DNA of 32,214 nt, taken from the NCBI GenBank assembly GCA_023388195.1, contig JAEWGR010000042.1, forward strand, positions 1 through 32,214, read 5' to 3'. The position numbers and the translations under genes are program-made. Below, piece after piece: positions 7,271 to 14,945 of the stretch (positions are counted from its first letter, which is position 1; every line of letters starts with the position of its first letter). The DNA is from Bacillota bacterium. Its GTDB lineage: Bacteria > Bacillota > Negativicutes > Sporomusales > Sporomusaceae. The notes beneath the pieces are model-generated. The model was not told where the DNA came from. It was given only the letters and a program-made list of their open reading frames with translations, and made no database searches.

Positions 7271-9646
7271 CTAATTGTTGCGATTAAGTAGTTGCTTGGC
7301 AATATTGACTGCGGCTACTCCATTAGCGGCATAGGCATCGGCTCCGGCTTGCTGGGCATAACTTTCGGTAAGCACGGCCCCGCCGACAATGGTTTTGACA
7401 GCAAAACCGGCTGCTTTTAAAGCATCTATAGTTATGTCAACTTGCGGCAGTGTTGTTGTCATAAGCGCACAGAGACCGATAATATGGGGCTGGTGTTCTT
7501 TAGTAGCAGCTACAATTGCTGCCGGAGCTACATCTTTCCCTAAATCGATAACCGTAAAGCCATTATTCTCCATCAAGGCAGCAACAATGTTTTTACCGAG
7601 GTCGTGGATGTCGCCTTTTACTGTAGCTAACAGTACTGTTCCTAAACTTTGGGTAGTATGGGCCGGTAGAATCTCTTTAATTGTATTAAAAGCTATCCGC
7701 ATAGTTTCAGCAGACAATAAGACTTGTGGTAAAAAGCAACGGCCTTGTCCGAAAGCCACTCCCACTTCATTCATGGCGGCAGTCAAAGCCTGATCTGTGA
7801 TAGTAAGAGGAGGGTGGTTTTCAGCCAGTGCCTGCCGGATGAGGGGGGCAACACCTGAGGTTTCACCATTAATAACGGTTTGCCGGATCTGTGTTAAGAT
7901 GTCAGGTTCTGTATTGCTGACGGCAACTTCCGGGGCTGGCTGCTCAACATACTTTTTGCTGTAAGCAATAGCCTGACTGTCATGGCCATTGAGGGCGGCT
8001 GCTGCTGACCAGATATCCTGCATAAGTGGATCGAAGGGATTAAGGATCGGGGCATCGAGGCCAGAGGCCAGTGCCATAGCACAAAATGAGGCATTCATTA
8101 AATCGCGCCGTGGCAGGCCGAAAGAGACATTACTGAGGCCCATAACGGCAGGGCAGCCAAAATGCTCTCGATATAATTTAAGCGTAAGTAATGTTTCGGC
8201 TGCAGCCCGGGGATCTGTTGCTACTGTCATCACTAAGGCGTCAAGTAATAGGTCTTGCCGTTTTAGGCCATATTCTGTTGCGGCATCAATGATGTGCTGG
8301 GCAACTTTAATTCGTTCTGCTGCAGTAGTGGGAACACCACCATCGGATAAAGGCAGGCATAATACGGTTGCTCCATATTTTTTTGCTAATGGTAAAAAGC
8401 TTTCCAGCCTTTCTGCTTCGGCAGTAACCGAATTGATCAGGGCCCGGCCGGGATAGGCCTTGAGTCCGGCTTCCAGTGCGGCTGGATCTGTTGTATCAAT
8501 AGCCAGTGGTGCATCAACTAAGACTGATAATTCTTCGATCACTTGCTTCATGGTCGCAGGCTGATTGATTCCGGGGACGCCCATATTCACGTCCAGGATA
8601 CCGGCTCCGGCTTTAATCTGGGCCAGTGCTTCTTTTTTTACTGTGACGAAGTTACCCTCTTTAATATCTTTAGCTAAGGATTTTCGACCAGTAGGGTTAA
8701 TCCGTTCACCAATAATGACCGGTGCAAACCGAGGACCAAGGTATAGAGTCCGGGTCCGGCTGGTTAAGGCCGTGCAAGCAGAGGTCGGTCTGTTGTTAGC
8801 AGGGCTGTTCAGGTTGTCTGCCGCTTGCCTGATTGCTTTAATGTGGCTGGGCGTGGTGCCGCAGCAACCACCGATAAAGGTAGCCCCGGCAGCAACCAGC
8901 TTGGGAATCCAGGCAGCCATTTCATCGGCTTTCATCGGGAAAACAGTGTGGCCGTTGATTAATTCCGGCATACCTGCATTTGGCTGGACACTGATTGCTA
9001 AGGAGCAGGATTGGGCTAAAATTTCAATTACCGGCAACAGTTGAGCCGGGCCTAATGAGCAATTAGCGCCTATTATGGTTGCTCCCATAGCCTCAAGGGT
9101 GATGGCTGCTGTGCGGGGATCGGTGCCGGTTACAGTGCGGCCGTCGGCATCAAAAGACAGCTGACAGATAATAGGTTTGCTGGTTGCTGCTTTGGCGGCC
9201 AAGAGAGCGGCCCGCATTTCTTGAATATCAATAATAGTTTCAATAATTATAAAGTCAATGCCGGCCTGATCTAAGGCACTTATTTGCTCAAAGAAAACGT
9301 CATAGGCGGTGTCAAAGGATAAATCACCTAGCGGCGCAATAAATTTGCCCGTAGGGCCGACAGAACCGGCGATTTGGGCGTGAGTGCCTGCGGCCAGACG
9401 GGCTGCGGCTACAGCTGCAGTATTTATGGCCGTTGTTTTATTCTCCAGGCCATAATGAGACAATTTTATGCGGTTGCCGCCAAAGGTATTGGTTTCAATT
9501 ATTGTTGCACCGGCTTCAATATATTGACGATGAATTGCCGTTATCTTTTCCGGCTGGGTAATATTCCATGCCTCGGGGCATTCTCCCGGTGCCAAACCTG
9601 CTTGGTGCAACATGGTTCCCATTGCACCATCAAAAATATGGATCAT
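7271..9646 (-). CDS. metH: Cobalamin-dependent methionine synthase MetH lacking the reactivation domain
   Basis: Transfers a methyl group from 5-methyltetrahydrofolate via cob(I)alamin to homocysteine. Domain order: homocysteine-binding barrel at residues 1-290, with zinc ligands in GANCSLGP (about 195) and GGCCGTTP (about 260). The methyltetrahydrofolate-binding barrel begins at GERINPTGRK (about 310). The cobalamin cap and Rossmann domain lie in the last 210 residues, with the B12 signature GDIHDLGKN whose histidine is the lower axial ligand. At 791 residues it stops where the S-adenosylmethionine reactivation domain of the 1200-residue E. coli enzyme would begin. That domain is encoded by the gene just upstream, whose stop overlaps this start (ATGA). 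The ribosome binding site AAAGGAG lies within the upstream gene. No cobalamin or SAM riboswitch precedes the pair. Confidence 0.96.
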   Translation of the reverse strand: MIHIFDGAMGTMLHQAGLAPGECPEAWNITQPEKITAIHRQYIEAGATIIETNTFGGNRIKLSHYGLENKTTAINTAAVAAARLAAGTHAQIAGSVGPTGKFIAPLGDLSFDTAYDVFFEQISALDQAGIDFIIIETIIDIQEMRAALLAAKAATSKPIICQLSFDADGRTVTGTDPRTAAITLEAMGATIIGANCSLGPAQLLPVIEILAQSCSLAISVQPNAGMPELINGHTVFPMKADEMAAWIPKLVAAGATFIGGCCGTTPSHIKAIRQAADNLNSPANNRPTSACTALTSRTRTLYLGPRFAPVIIGERINPTGRKSLAKDIKEGNFVTVKKEALAQIKAGAGILDVNMGVPGINQPATMKQVIEELSVLVDAPLAIDTTDPAALEAGLKAYPGRALINSVTAEAERLESFLPLAKKYGATVLCLPLSDGGVPTTAAERIKVAQHIIDAATEYGLKRQDLLLDALVMTVATDPRAAAETLLTLKLYREHFGCPAVMGLSNVSFGLPRRDLMNASFCAMALASGLDAPILNPFDPLMQDIWSAAAALNGHDSQAIAYSKKYVEQPAPEVAVSNTEPDILTQIRQTVINGETSGVAPLIRQALAENHPPLTITDQALTAAMNEVGVAFGQGRCFLPQVLLSAETMRIAFNTIKEILPAHTTQSLGTVLLATVKGDIHDLGKNIVAALMENNGFTVIDLGKDVAPAAIVAATKEHQPHIIGLCALMTTTLPQVDITIDALKAAGFAVKTIVGGAVLTESYAQQAGADAYAANGVAAVNIAKQLLNRNN

Positions 9647-10332
9647 TCAGTAGTGGTCTCCTTTCGTGCATGACAACCCGGCTGTCCGCATTTATCGCAT
9701 GCTAGAACTTGCTCATGCTGTAGATGTAGTGTTTGATGATAAGGATATAAACCAATAATTGCAGTGACAGATTTGCGAGGGACCAGCATTTTGGTATCTG
9801 TAACGTTCAAATCAATTGCTGCACCTGAGGCTAACTCAAGTATTTCAGGCTGTACATCTATTGGCCAGCCGCCATATCCGGGACTAAAGCGCCGGCCGGC
9901 TGTAAGCCCGGAACGGGCTGCTTGCCCGGATATTACATAACAGACAGCATTACAAGTCATTTCTACTGCTGTTGTTCCGGCCGCATCCAGTAATAGTCCT
10001 AACGTATACTGATTTTTAGAGAATAGGTTAGATACTTCCTGTTCAAGGATGATGCCGATTGTTGCTGCCATTACTGCTACTTCTGATGCTCCGTCAAGAT
10101 GTCTGATAATGCCTTCGGCAGTAAGTGTCAGCGGGGAAGGCGACATAATCGTATGTGAATCCTGATCATAGGCGTAAACCTGCCAGACTCCTTTGGGCGT
10201 AGCCAAAAGCTGAGCTTGCGTGCAGGCTTCAGAAAGGAGAGTAGCGGAAAAATCTGTTTTACCGCTTAGCCCTGCATAGCGTTTGGTTTCATCAAGGTCT
10301 ATAGTCGTTAACCGGGGATGATATATCGGCAT
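9643..10332 (-). CDS. Stand-alone methionine synthase reactivation domain protein
   Basis: Equivalent to the C-terminal activation domain of long MetH, which remethylates oxidised cob(II)alamin using S-adenosylmethionine and one electron. The SAM-binding motif RFSPGYGGWP near residue 170 carries the conserved R-x-x-x-G-Y. The C-terminus has a CDKCGQPGC cysteine cluster seen in stand-alone members of this family. I start it at the ATG at 10332, which has a perfect AAGGAGGT ribosome binding site, rather than at an upstream in-frame start at 10389 that overlaps the promoter. The product is 229 residues. Its TGA overlaps the metH ATG by 4 nt, so the two are translationally coupled. The minus-strand pair sits between noc and parA, opposite to the surrounding genes. 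Confidence 0.9.
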   Translation of the reverse strand: MPIYHPRLTTIDLDETKRYAGLSGKTDFSATLLSEACTQAQLLATPKGVWQVYAYDQDSHTIMSPSPLTLTAEGIIRHLDGASEVAVMAATIGIILEQEVSNLFSKNQYTLGLLLDAAGTTAVEMTCNAVCYVISGQAARSGLTAGRRFSPGYGGWPIDVQPEILELASGAAIDLNVTDTKMLVPRKSVTAIIGLYPYHQTLHLQHEQVLACDKCGQPGCHARKETTTE

Positions 10333-10369
10333 AGGAAAGACCTCCTTAATGAAGTGCGGTATTATTAGC

Positions 10370-10398
10370 ATTATATTATATTTTGCCAATTAGTTAAA
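10370..10398 (-). promoter_or_regulatory. Sigma-A promoter for the metH operon
   Basis: On the minus strand, TTTAAC (10393-10398) precedes a perfect TATAAT (10370-10375) by 17 nt. Transcription would start near 10362, about 30 nt before the start codon. An overlapping alternative is TTGGCA at 10383-10388. There is no room for a riboswitch in this leader. Confidence 0.55.
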
Positions 10399-10479
10399 GC
10401 TGTGATATTTGCAGATTTATAAATAATTTAACGAATTTAGTATTTCATCACCAAGTTTTTCATATCAAAAAAATATTTG

Positions 10480-10507
10480 GCAGGAAATTCTGCATAGGTG
10501 GGAGAAT
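10480..10507 (+). promoter_or_regulatory. Sigma-H-type promoter upstream of parA
   Basis: GCAGGAAAT (10480-10488), a 12-nt spacer and GGAGAAT (10501-10507) fit RNAGGAWWW-N11/12-RNNGAAT throughout. A start near 10514 gives a leader of about 44 nt. No good sigma-A promoter was recognised between the metH promoter and parA. Confidence 0.65.
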
Positions 10508-10557
10508 GAAAGGATGAAAACAATTCTAATGATACAATCTATTTGAGGTGAACTAGT

Positions 10558-11319
10558 TTGGTAAAAGTGATTGCTATCGCCAATCAAAAAGGGGGAGTTG
10601 GCAAGACGACAACAGCTGTTAATCTGTCGGCTTGTCTGGCTGAGCTGGGTAAAAGGGTGCTGCTTATTGATATTGACCCGCAGGGTAACTCCACTAGCGG
10701 ATTGGGATTCAATAAAGGATCAATTAAACGCTGTGTATATGACGCACTGGTAAATGATGTACCGCTGGAAACAATTGTGGTTCAGACCCAGATTCCTAAT
10801 CTTAAACTGTTGCCGGCGACAATTCAGCTGGCCGGGGCGGAAATTGAGCTTGTATCTATGATGTCCCGTGAAGGTAAATTAAAGCGGGCCCTGGATAAGG
10901 CAAAATTTAGTTATGAATATGTTTTGATTGATTGCCCGCCTTCGTTAGGTTTACTAACAATTAATTCTCTGACGGCCGCTAACTCGGTGTTAGTCCCTAT
11001 TCAATGTGAGTTTTATGCCTTGGAGGGTTTAACACAATTAATGAGTACTGTGAGCTTGGTTCAAAAAAACCTGAATCCTGTTTTGACACTTGAAGGTGTT
11101 GTGCTTACTATGTTTGATGCCCGTACCAATTTATCTATTCAGGTCGTCGATGAGGTTAAAAATCATTTCCGTCATAAGGTCTATCAAACGATTATTCCTC
11201 GCAATGTCCGTCTAAGCGAGGCGCCCAGCCATGGGCAGCCTGTTATAAAATATGATCCTAAATCTAAAGGTACAGAAGTGTATTTTGATTTAGCGCGTGA
11301 GGTGATTGGTGATGAGTAA
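10558..11319 (+). CDS. parA: Chromosome partitioning ATPase ParA (Soj)
   Basis: Walker-type ATPase that forms dynamic dimers on DNA, drives origin segregation with ParB and modulates DnaA in Bacillus. The deviant Walker A motif KGGVGKTTTAVNL lies at residues 10-22. The DIDPQGN block near residue 40 and Walker B LIDCPPSLG near residue 122 are intact. The length of 253 matches Soj. The start is a TTG at 10558, with GAGGTGAA 5 nt upstream. It overlaps parB by 8 nt, so the pair is translationally coupled. A sigma-H-type promoter lies 50-78 nt upstream. Confidence 0.96.
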   Translation: MVKVIAIANQKGGVGKTTTAVNLSACLAELGKRVLLIDIDPQGNSTSGLGFNKGSIKRCVYDALVNDVPLETIVVQTQIPNLKLLPATIQLAGAEIELVSMMSREGKLKRALDKAKFSYEYVLIDCPPSLGLLTINSLTAANSVLVPIQCEFYALEGLTQLMSTVSLVQKNLNPVLTLEGVVLTMFDARTNLSIQVVDEVKNHFRHKVYQTIIPRNVRLSEAPSHGQPVIKYDPKSKGTEVYFDLAREVIGDE

Positions 11320-12235
11320 ACGGGGATTGGGCAGAGGTTTGGATGCTTTGTTTGGTGCTCCGGGCAATACTGATATGAATGCAGAACCAGAGCTCGCTAA
11401 CGAAATTACCCTTAAAGAGATTACTCCTAACCCTCATCAACCCAGGCAAAACTTCGATGAGGAAGCGTTAGCTGAGCTAGCACAGTCTATCAAACAACAT
11501 GGGGTTATTCAACCGGTTATTGTCCGCAAAACACTCAATGGTTATGAACTTGTGGCTGGTGAGCGACGCTGGCGGGCTTCACAATTAGCGGGTTTAAAAC
11601 AGATTCCGGCAGTTATTCGTGATTATACTGATGCGGAAATGATGGAAATTGCATTAATTGAGAATCTTCAGCGCCAGAATCTTAACCCGATTGAAGAAGC
11701 CCTGGCATTCCGCCGCCTAATGGAGGAGTTTGGCTTAACCCAGGAAGAAGTTGCACAAAAGATTGGGCGTAGCCGCTCCATGATTGCCAATATTGTCCGC
11801 TTGCTTAATTTGCAGAGCGAAGTCCAGGATTTTGTTTCACGTGGAACATTATCTATAGGACAAGCCAGACCGCTATTAGCACTGACTGTACCGGCAGTGC
11901 AGCTTGAAGCTGCTAAACAAATCATTGAGGAAGATTTATCTTCCCGGGATGCAGAGGAGCTGGTACGCCGTTTAGCTGCCCGGCGCCCGGCTAAAAAATC
12001 TGAAGTTAAAGATGATCCGGAGACAGTAGAGGATGCGAATCAGTTTTTCATGAATGAATTTGAAGATCGGCTTAAAATGCTATTAGGAACACAAGTGCGA
12101 ATTAAACAGGGTAAGCTAAAAAGTAAAATTGAAATTGAGTATTATTCACCGGAAGATTTAGAGAGGATTATGGAGATGTTGTCCAGTCGGCAAGAAGCGG
12201 TCAATGCCGGCTTTCGTGGCCAGCTTGTTGTGTAA
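11312..12235 (+). CDS. parB: Chromosome partitioning protein ParB (Spo0J)
   Basis: CTP-dependent DNA clamp that loads at parS, spreads, recruits condensin and activates ParA. The N-terminal MSKRGLGRGLDALFG is the conserved segment that stimulates the ATPase of ParA. The CTP-binding domain has NPHQPR near residue 40 and GERRWRAS near residue 85. The helix-turn-helix has GRSRSMIAN and LSIGQARPLL, the parS-reading type. The C-terminal dimerisation domain ends near residue 307. I use the ATG at 11312, with GAGGTGA just upstream, because it preserves the conserved N-terminus. In-frame TTG and GTG codons 3-6 nt earlier are less likely. One parS lies inside the gene and another 7 nt after its stop. 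Confidence 0.96.
   Translation: MSKRGLGRGLDALFGAPGNTDMNAEPELANEITLKEITPNPHQPRQNFDEEALAELAQSIKQHGVIQPVIVRKTLNGYELVAGERRWRASQLAGLKQIPAVIRDYTDAEMMEIALIENLQRQNLNPIEEALAFRRLMEEFGLTQEEVAQKIGRSRSMIANIVRLLNLQSEVQDFVSRGTLSIGQARPLLALTVPAVQLEAAKQIIEEDLSSRDAEELVRRLAARRPAKKSEVKDDPETVEDANQFFMNEFEDRLKMLLGTQVRIKQGKLKSKIEIEYYSPEDLERIMEMLSSRQEAVNAGFRGQLVV
11833..11848 (+). promoter_or_regulatory. parS: parS site inside parB
   Basis: TGTTTCACGTGGAACA; its reverse complement TGTTCCACGTGAAACA is the form found inside spo0J in Bacillus subtilis. It has one mismatch to the symmetric consensus TGTTTCACGTGAAACA. This is a ParB loading site within the parB coding region. Confidence 0.9.
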
Positions 12236-12242
12236 GCTAAAA

Positions 12243-12258
12243 TGTTTCACGTGAAACA
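12243..12258 (+). promoter_or_regulatory. parS: Consensus parS site after parB
   Basis: TGTTTCACGTGAAACA is a perfect 16-bp palindrome identical to the ParB-binding consensus. It starts 7 nt after the parB stop and 395 bp from the intragenic site. It marks this region as origin-proximal. Confidence 0.97.
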
Positions 12259-12294
12259 TTGAGCTAGTAGACTCTAAACCAGGGGGTACTGGAT

Positions 12295-13692
12295 ATGCGG
12301 CTGGAGAAAGATATGTTAGGTGAAAGGGAAGTACCAGGCGATGCCTATTACGGGATCTATACCTTACGCGCCAGGGAGAACTTCCCTTTATCCGGTTATA
12401 AGGTGTCTTATTCATTAATAAAGGCAATAAGTTTAATAAAAAAAGCAGCTGCCGAAGTGAATAGTGAGCTGGGTTATCTCGCCCAAGACAAAGCCCAAGC
12501 GATAATTGCTGCGGCCGAAGAGATAATGAACGGCAATTTGCGTGAACAGTTTGTTGTGGACGCTTTGCAAGGAGGGGCCGGGACTTCTACTAATATGAAT
12601 GTAAACGAGGTGATTGCTAACAGGGCGATAGAACTGTTAGGAGGCCGCCTCGGTGACTATGATATAGTTCATCCGCTAAATGATGTTAATAAGCATCAAT
12701 CTACAAATGATGTTTATCCAACTGCGCTCAGAATGGCAGCAATTTGGCTGCTTAAGCCATTAAGCGATAGTTGTGCCGGACTGCAGGCGGCATTGCAAGC
12801 CAAAGAAGCAGAGTTTGCCGGGGTAATAAAGGTTGGCCGTACCGAGATGCAAGATGCGGTTCCTGTGATGCTAGGGCAGGAATTTAGCGCTTATGCTGGT
12901 GCCATTGCCCGGGATCGCTGGCGGCTGCATAAGGTTGAGGAGCGATTACGTCAGGCTGCACTGGGCGGTACGGCGATTGGGACAGGCCTAAATGCTGACA
13001 GGAAGTATATCTTTATGGTAAATGACCGGGTGCGGCAATATGCCGGCATTGGTTTAGCCAGGGCAGAAAACATGATTGATGTTATTCAAAATGCAGATGT
13101 TTTTGTCGAGGTATCAGGATTGCTTAAAGCATTGGCCGTGAATCTGGGCAAGCTGGCCCATGACCTTAGACTGCTTTCTTCCGGCCCGATGGCCGGCCTG
13201 GGAGAGATACGGCTGCCGGAGCGGCAGGCAGGGTCATCCATTATGCCTGGTAAGGTGAATCCAATTATTCCTGAGGCTGTCAATCAAGTGGTTTTTCATG
13301 TCATGGCTTCAGACATGGCAATTGCAATGGCTGCTCAGTCCGGGCAGCTTGAGCTTAATCCCTTTATGCCGTTAATTGCGCACCATCTGTTAGAAAGCCT
13401 GTCTATGTTAACAAATGCAGTAAAGATTCTTAATGAGTTTTGTATTCAGGGAATCCTGGCAGATTCTGAACGTTGCCGGCTATTATTGATAGGCAGCCAG
13501 GTCAGTGTGACGGCCTTAGTCCCGCATATTGGCTATGATCTGGCGTCGAAAGTTGCCCGGCTGGCTATGCAGGCAGGTATTAGTGTGCAGCAGGCGGCCC
13601 TGGAACTAGCTGTTTTGCCTGAAGGGGAGCTTGCTGCTATTCTTGAGCCCCGGGCCATGACCAGGCCAGGAATAGCCGGGTCACAAAAATAG
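12295..13692 (+). CDS. aspA: Aspartate ammonia-lyase (aspartase)
   Basis: Reversibly deaminates L-aspartate to fumarate and ammonia in the cytoplasm. It belongs to the aspartase/fumarase superfamily. The N-terminus (EKDMLGEREVPGDAYYG) is aspartase-like, and TSTNMNVNEV and HPLNDVNKHQSTND form active-site regions one and two. The superfamily signature GSSIMPGKVNP, with the catalytic serine loop, lies near residue 318. The length of 465 is normal. The start ATG at 12295 follows an AGGGGGT ribosome binding site. A class II fumarase is the alternative, but the N-terminus favours aspartase. The gene sits 19 nt before hydF. aspA genes recur beside [FeFe]-hydrogenase maturation genes in anaerobes, suggesting an ammonia-supply role there (inference). 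Confidence 0.88.
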   Translation: MRLEKDMLGEREVPGDAYYGIYTLRARENFPLSGYKVSYSLIKAISLIKKAAAEVNSELGYLAQDKAQAIIAAAEEIMNGNLREQFVVDALQGGAGTSTNMNVNEVIANRAIELLGGRLGDYDIVHPLNDVNKHQSTNDVYPTALRMAAIWLLKPLSDSCAGLQAALQAKEAEFAGVIKVGRTEMQDAVPVMLGQEFSAYAGAIARDRWRLHKVEERLRQAALGGTAIGTGLNADRKYIFMVNDRVRQYAGIGLARAENMIDVIQNADVFVEVSGLLKALAVNLGKLAHDLRLLSSGPMAGLGEIRLPERQAGSSIMPGKVNPIIPEAVNQVVFHVMASDMAIAMAAQSGQLELNPFMPLIAHHLLESLSMLTNAVKILNEFCIQGILADSERCRLLLIGSQVSVTALVPHIGYDLASKVARLAMQAGISVQQAALELAVLPEGELAAILEPRAMTRPGIAGSQK

Positions 13693-13710
13693 AAGGGTGG
13701 GAGAATACAT

Positions 13711-14934
13711 ATGCAAGAAACCCCTAAGGGGTCGCGACTGCATATTGCGATCTTTGGACGGCGTAATGCCGGCAAGTCAAGCTTAATTAATGCCCTTACC
13801 AGCCAGGATATCGCCTTGGTTTCTGCTGTGCCGGGCACAACGACTGATCCTGTGTATAAGGCTATGGAGATATTGCCGATCGGGCCGGTAATGATTATTG
13901 ACACGGCGGGGATTGATGACGTTGGCGATTTAGGCTTACTAAGAGTTGAACGAACGATGCAGGTACTTAATAAAGCTGATTTAGCCATTGTAGTCATTGA
14001 GCCTGAACAAGGGGTTACCGATTTTGAGCAGACGCTGGTGCAAAGCATCCGTAAACGCGGCTTGCCGATGGCTGGCGTTGTCAATAAAAGTGATATTATG
14101 CCGATTCCAATCGAGCTGATTGAGAAGTTCAGTGCATTACTGGATTTGCCATTAACCAGTATCAGTGCGAAAAATGGCCAGGGTATTGAAGAACTAAAAC
14201 GCTTAATTATCAAGTTGGCACCAGATAACTGGGAAGGCCCCCCGGTTATTGGTGATTTAGTGTCGCCTGGTGATACGGTTATACTGGTGGTGCCGATCGA
14301 TTTAGCAGCTCCCAAAGGGCGATTAATTCTCCCTCAGGTGCAAACAATTCGTGATCTTTTGGATAATGATGCCTGTGCTGTCGTTGTTAAAGAGCGTGAA
14401 CTTAAAGAAGCTTTGGCCGGCCTGAACAGCCCGCCCAAGCTGGTTGTCACCGATTCACAGGAATTCATGAAGGTTGGAGCAGATACCCCGCCAGGTGTTA
14501 TGTTGACCTCGTTTTCCATCTTAATGGCCCGGCATAAAGGTGATCTTGAAACTCTGGTAGCGGGAGCTAAAGCCATCGGAACACTGCAGCCTGGCGATAA
14601 GGTGCTTGTTTCGGAAGGGTGTACTCATCATCGTCAGGCCGATGATATTGGCAAAGTGAAGATTCCCCGCTGGCTTAGACAGTCGGTTGGGGGTGAGCTT
14701 GACTTTGAGTGGTTTTCCGGGAGTTCGTTTCCACCTGACTTAAAAAAATATAAATTAATTGTCCATTGCGGCGCCTGTATGCTCAATCGGCGGGAAATGC
14801 TGTATCGCCTGGCAATGGCCAGGGAGGCGGGTGTACCAATCGTCAATTATGGTTTGTTAATTGCTCAGATACATGGTATTTTACACCGGGCCCTTGAACC
14901 ATTTCCCCTGGCCCGGATGATACTGGAAGATTAG
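13711..14934 (+). CDS. hydF: [FeFe]-hydrogenase H-cluster maturation GTPase HydF
   Basis: Scaffold on which the 2Fe subcluster made by HydE and HydG is assembled before delivery to apo-hydrogenase. The N-terminal G domain has P-loop GRRNAGKSS (about residues 15-23), PGTTTDP, DTAG and NKSD. A dimerisation domain follows. The C-terminal [4Fe-4S] domain carries C304-T-H and H352-C353-x-x-C356, the spacing known for HydF. The length of 407 is standard. The start ATG at 13711 follows AAGGGTGGGAG. hydE, hydG and the hydrogenase itself are not in this window. Its close link to aspA and to a cysteine desulfurase-like gene suggests a cofactor-assembly operon. Confidence 0.95.
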   Translation: MQETPKGSRLHIAIFGRRNAGKSSLINALTSQDIALVSAVPGTTTDPVYKAMEILPIGPVMIIDTAGIDDVGDLGLLRVERTMQVLNKADLAIVVIEPEQGVTDFEQTLVQSIRKRGLPMAGVVNKSDIMPIPIELIEKFSALLDLPLTSISAKNGQGIEELKRLIIKLAPDNWEGPPVIGDLVSPGDTVILVVPIDLAAPKGRLILPQVQTIRDLLDNDACAVVVKERELKEALAGLNSPPKLVVTDSQEFMKVGADTPPGVMLTSFSILMARHKGDLETLVAGAKAIGTLQPGDKVLVSEGCTHHRQADDIGKVKIPRWLRQSVGGELDFEWFSGSSFPPDLKKYKLIVHCGACMLNRREMLYRLAMAREAGVPIVNYGLLIAQIHGILHRALEPFPLARMILED

Positions 14935-14945
14935 GAGCGAATGAG

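Noticed and set aside
7989..9044. Open frames on the plus strand opposite metH
   Set aside because: Low-complexity translations antisense to a well-supported gene, without a ribosome binding site.
10333..10557. Cobalamin or SAM riboswitch upstream of the metH pair
   Set aside because: The predicted leader is only about 30 nt, and no B12-box or S-box core was seen on the minus strand.
13533..14315. Long open frame of 260 codons on the minus strand across aspA and hydF
   Set aside because: It lies antisense to two clearly recognised genes, has no homologous features and no ribosome binding site; it is a codon-bias shadow.
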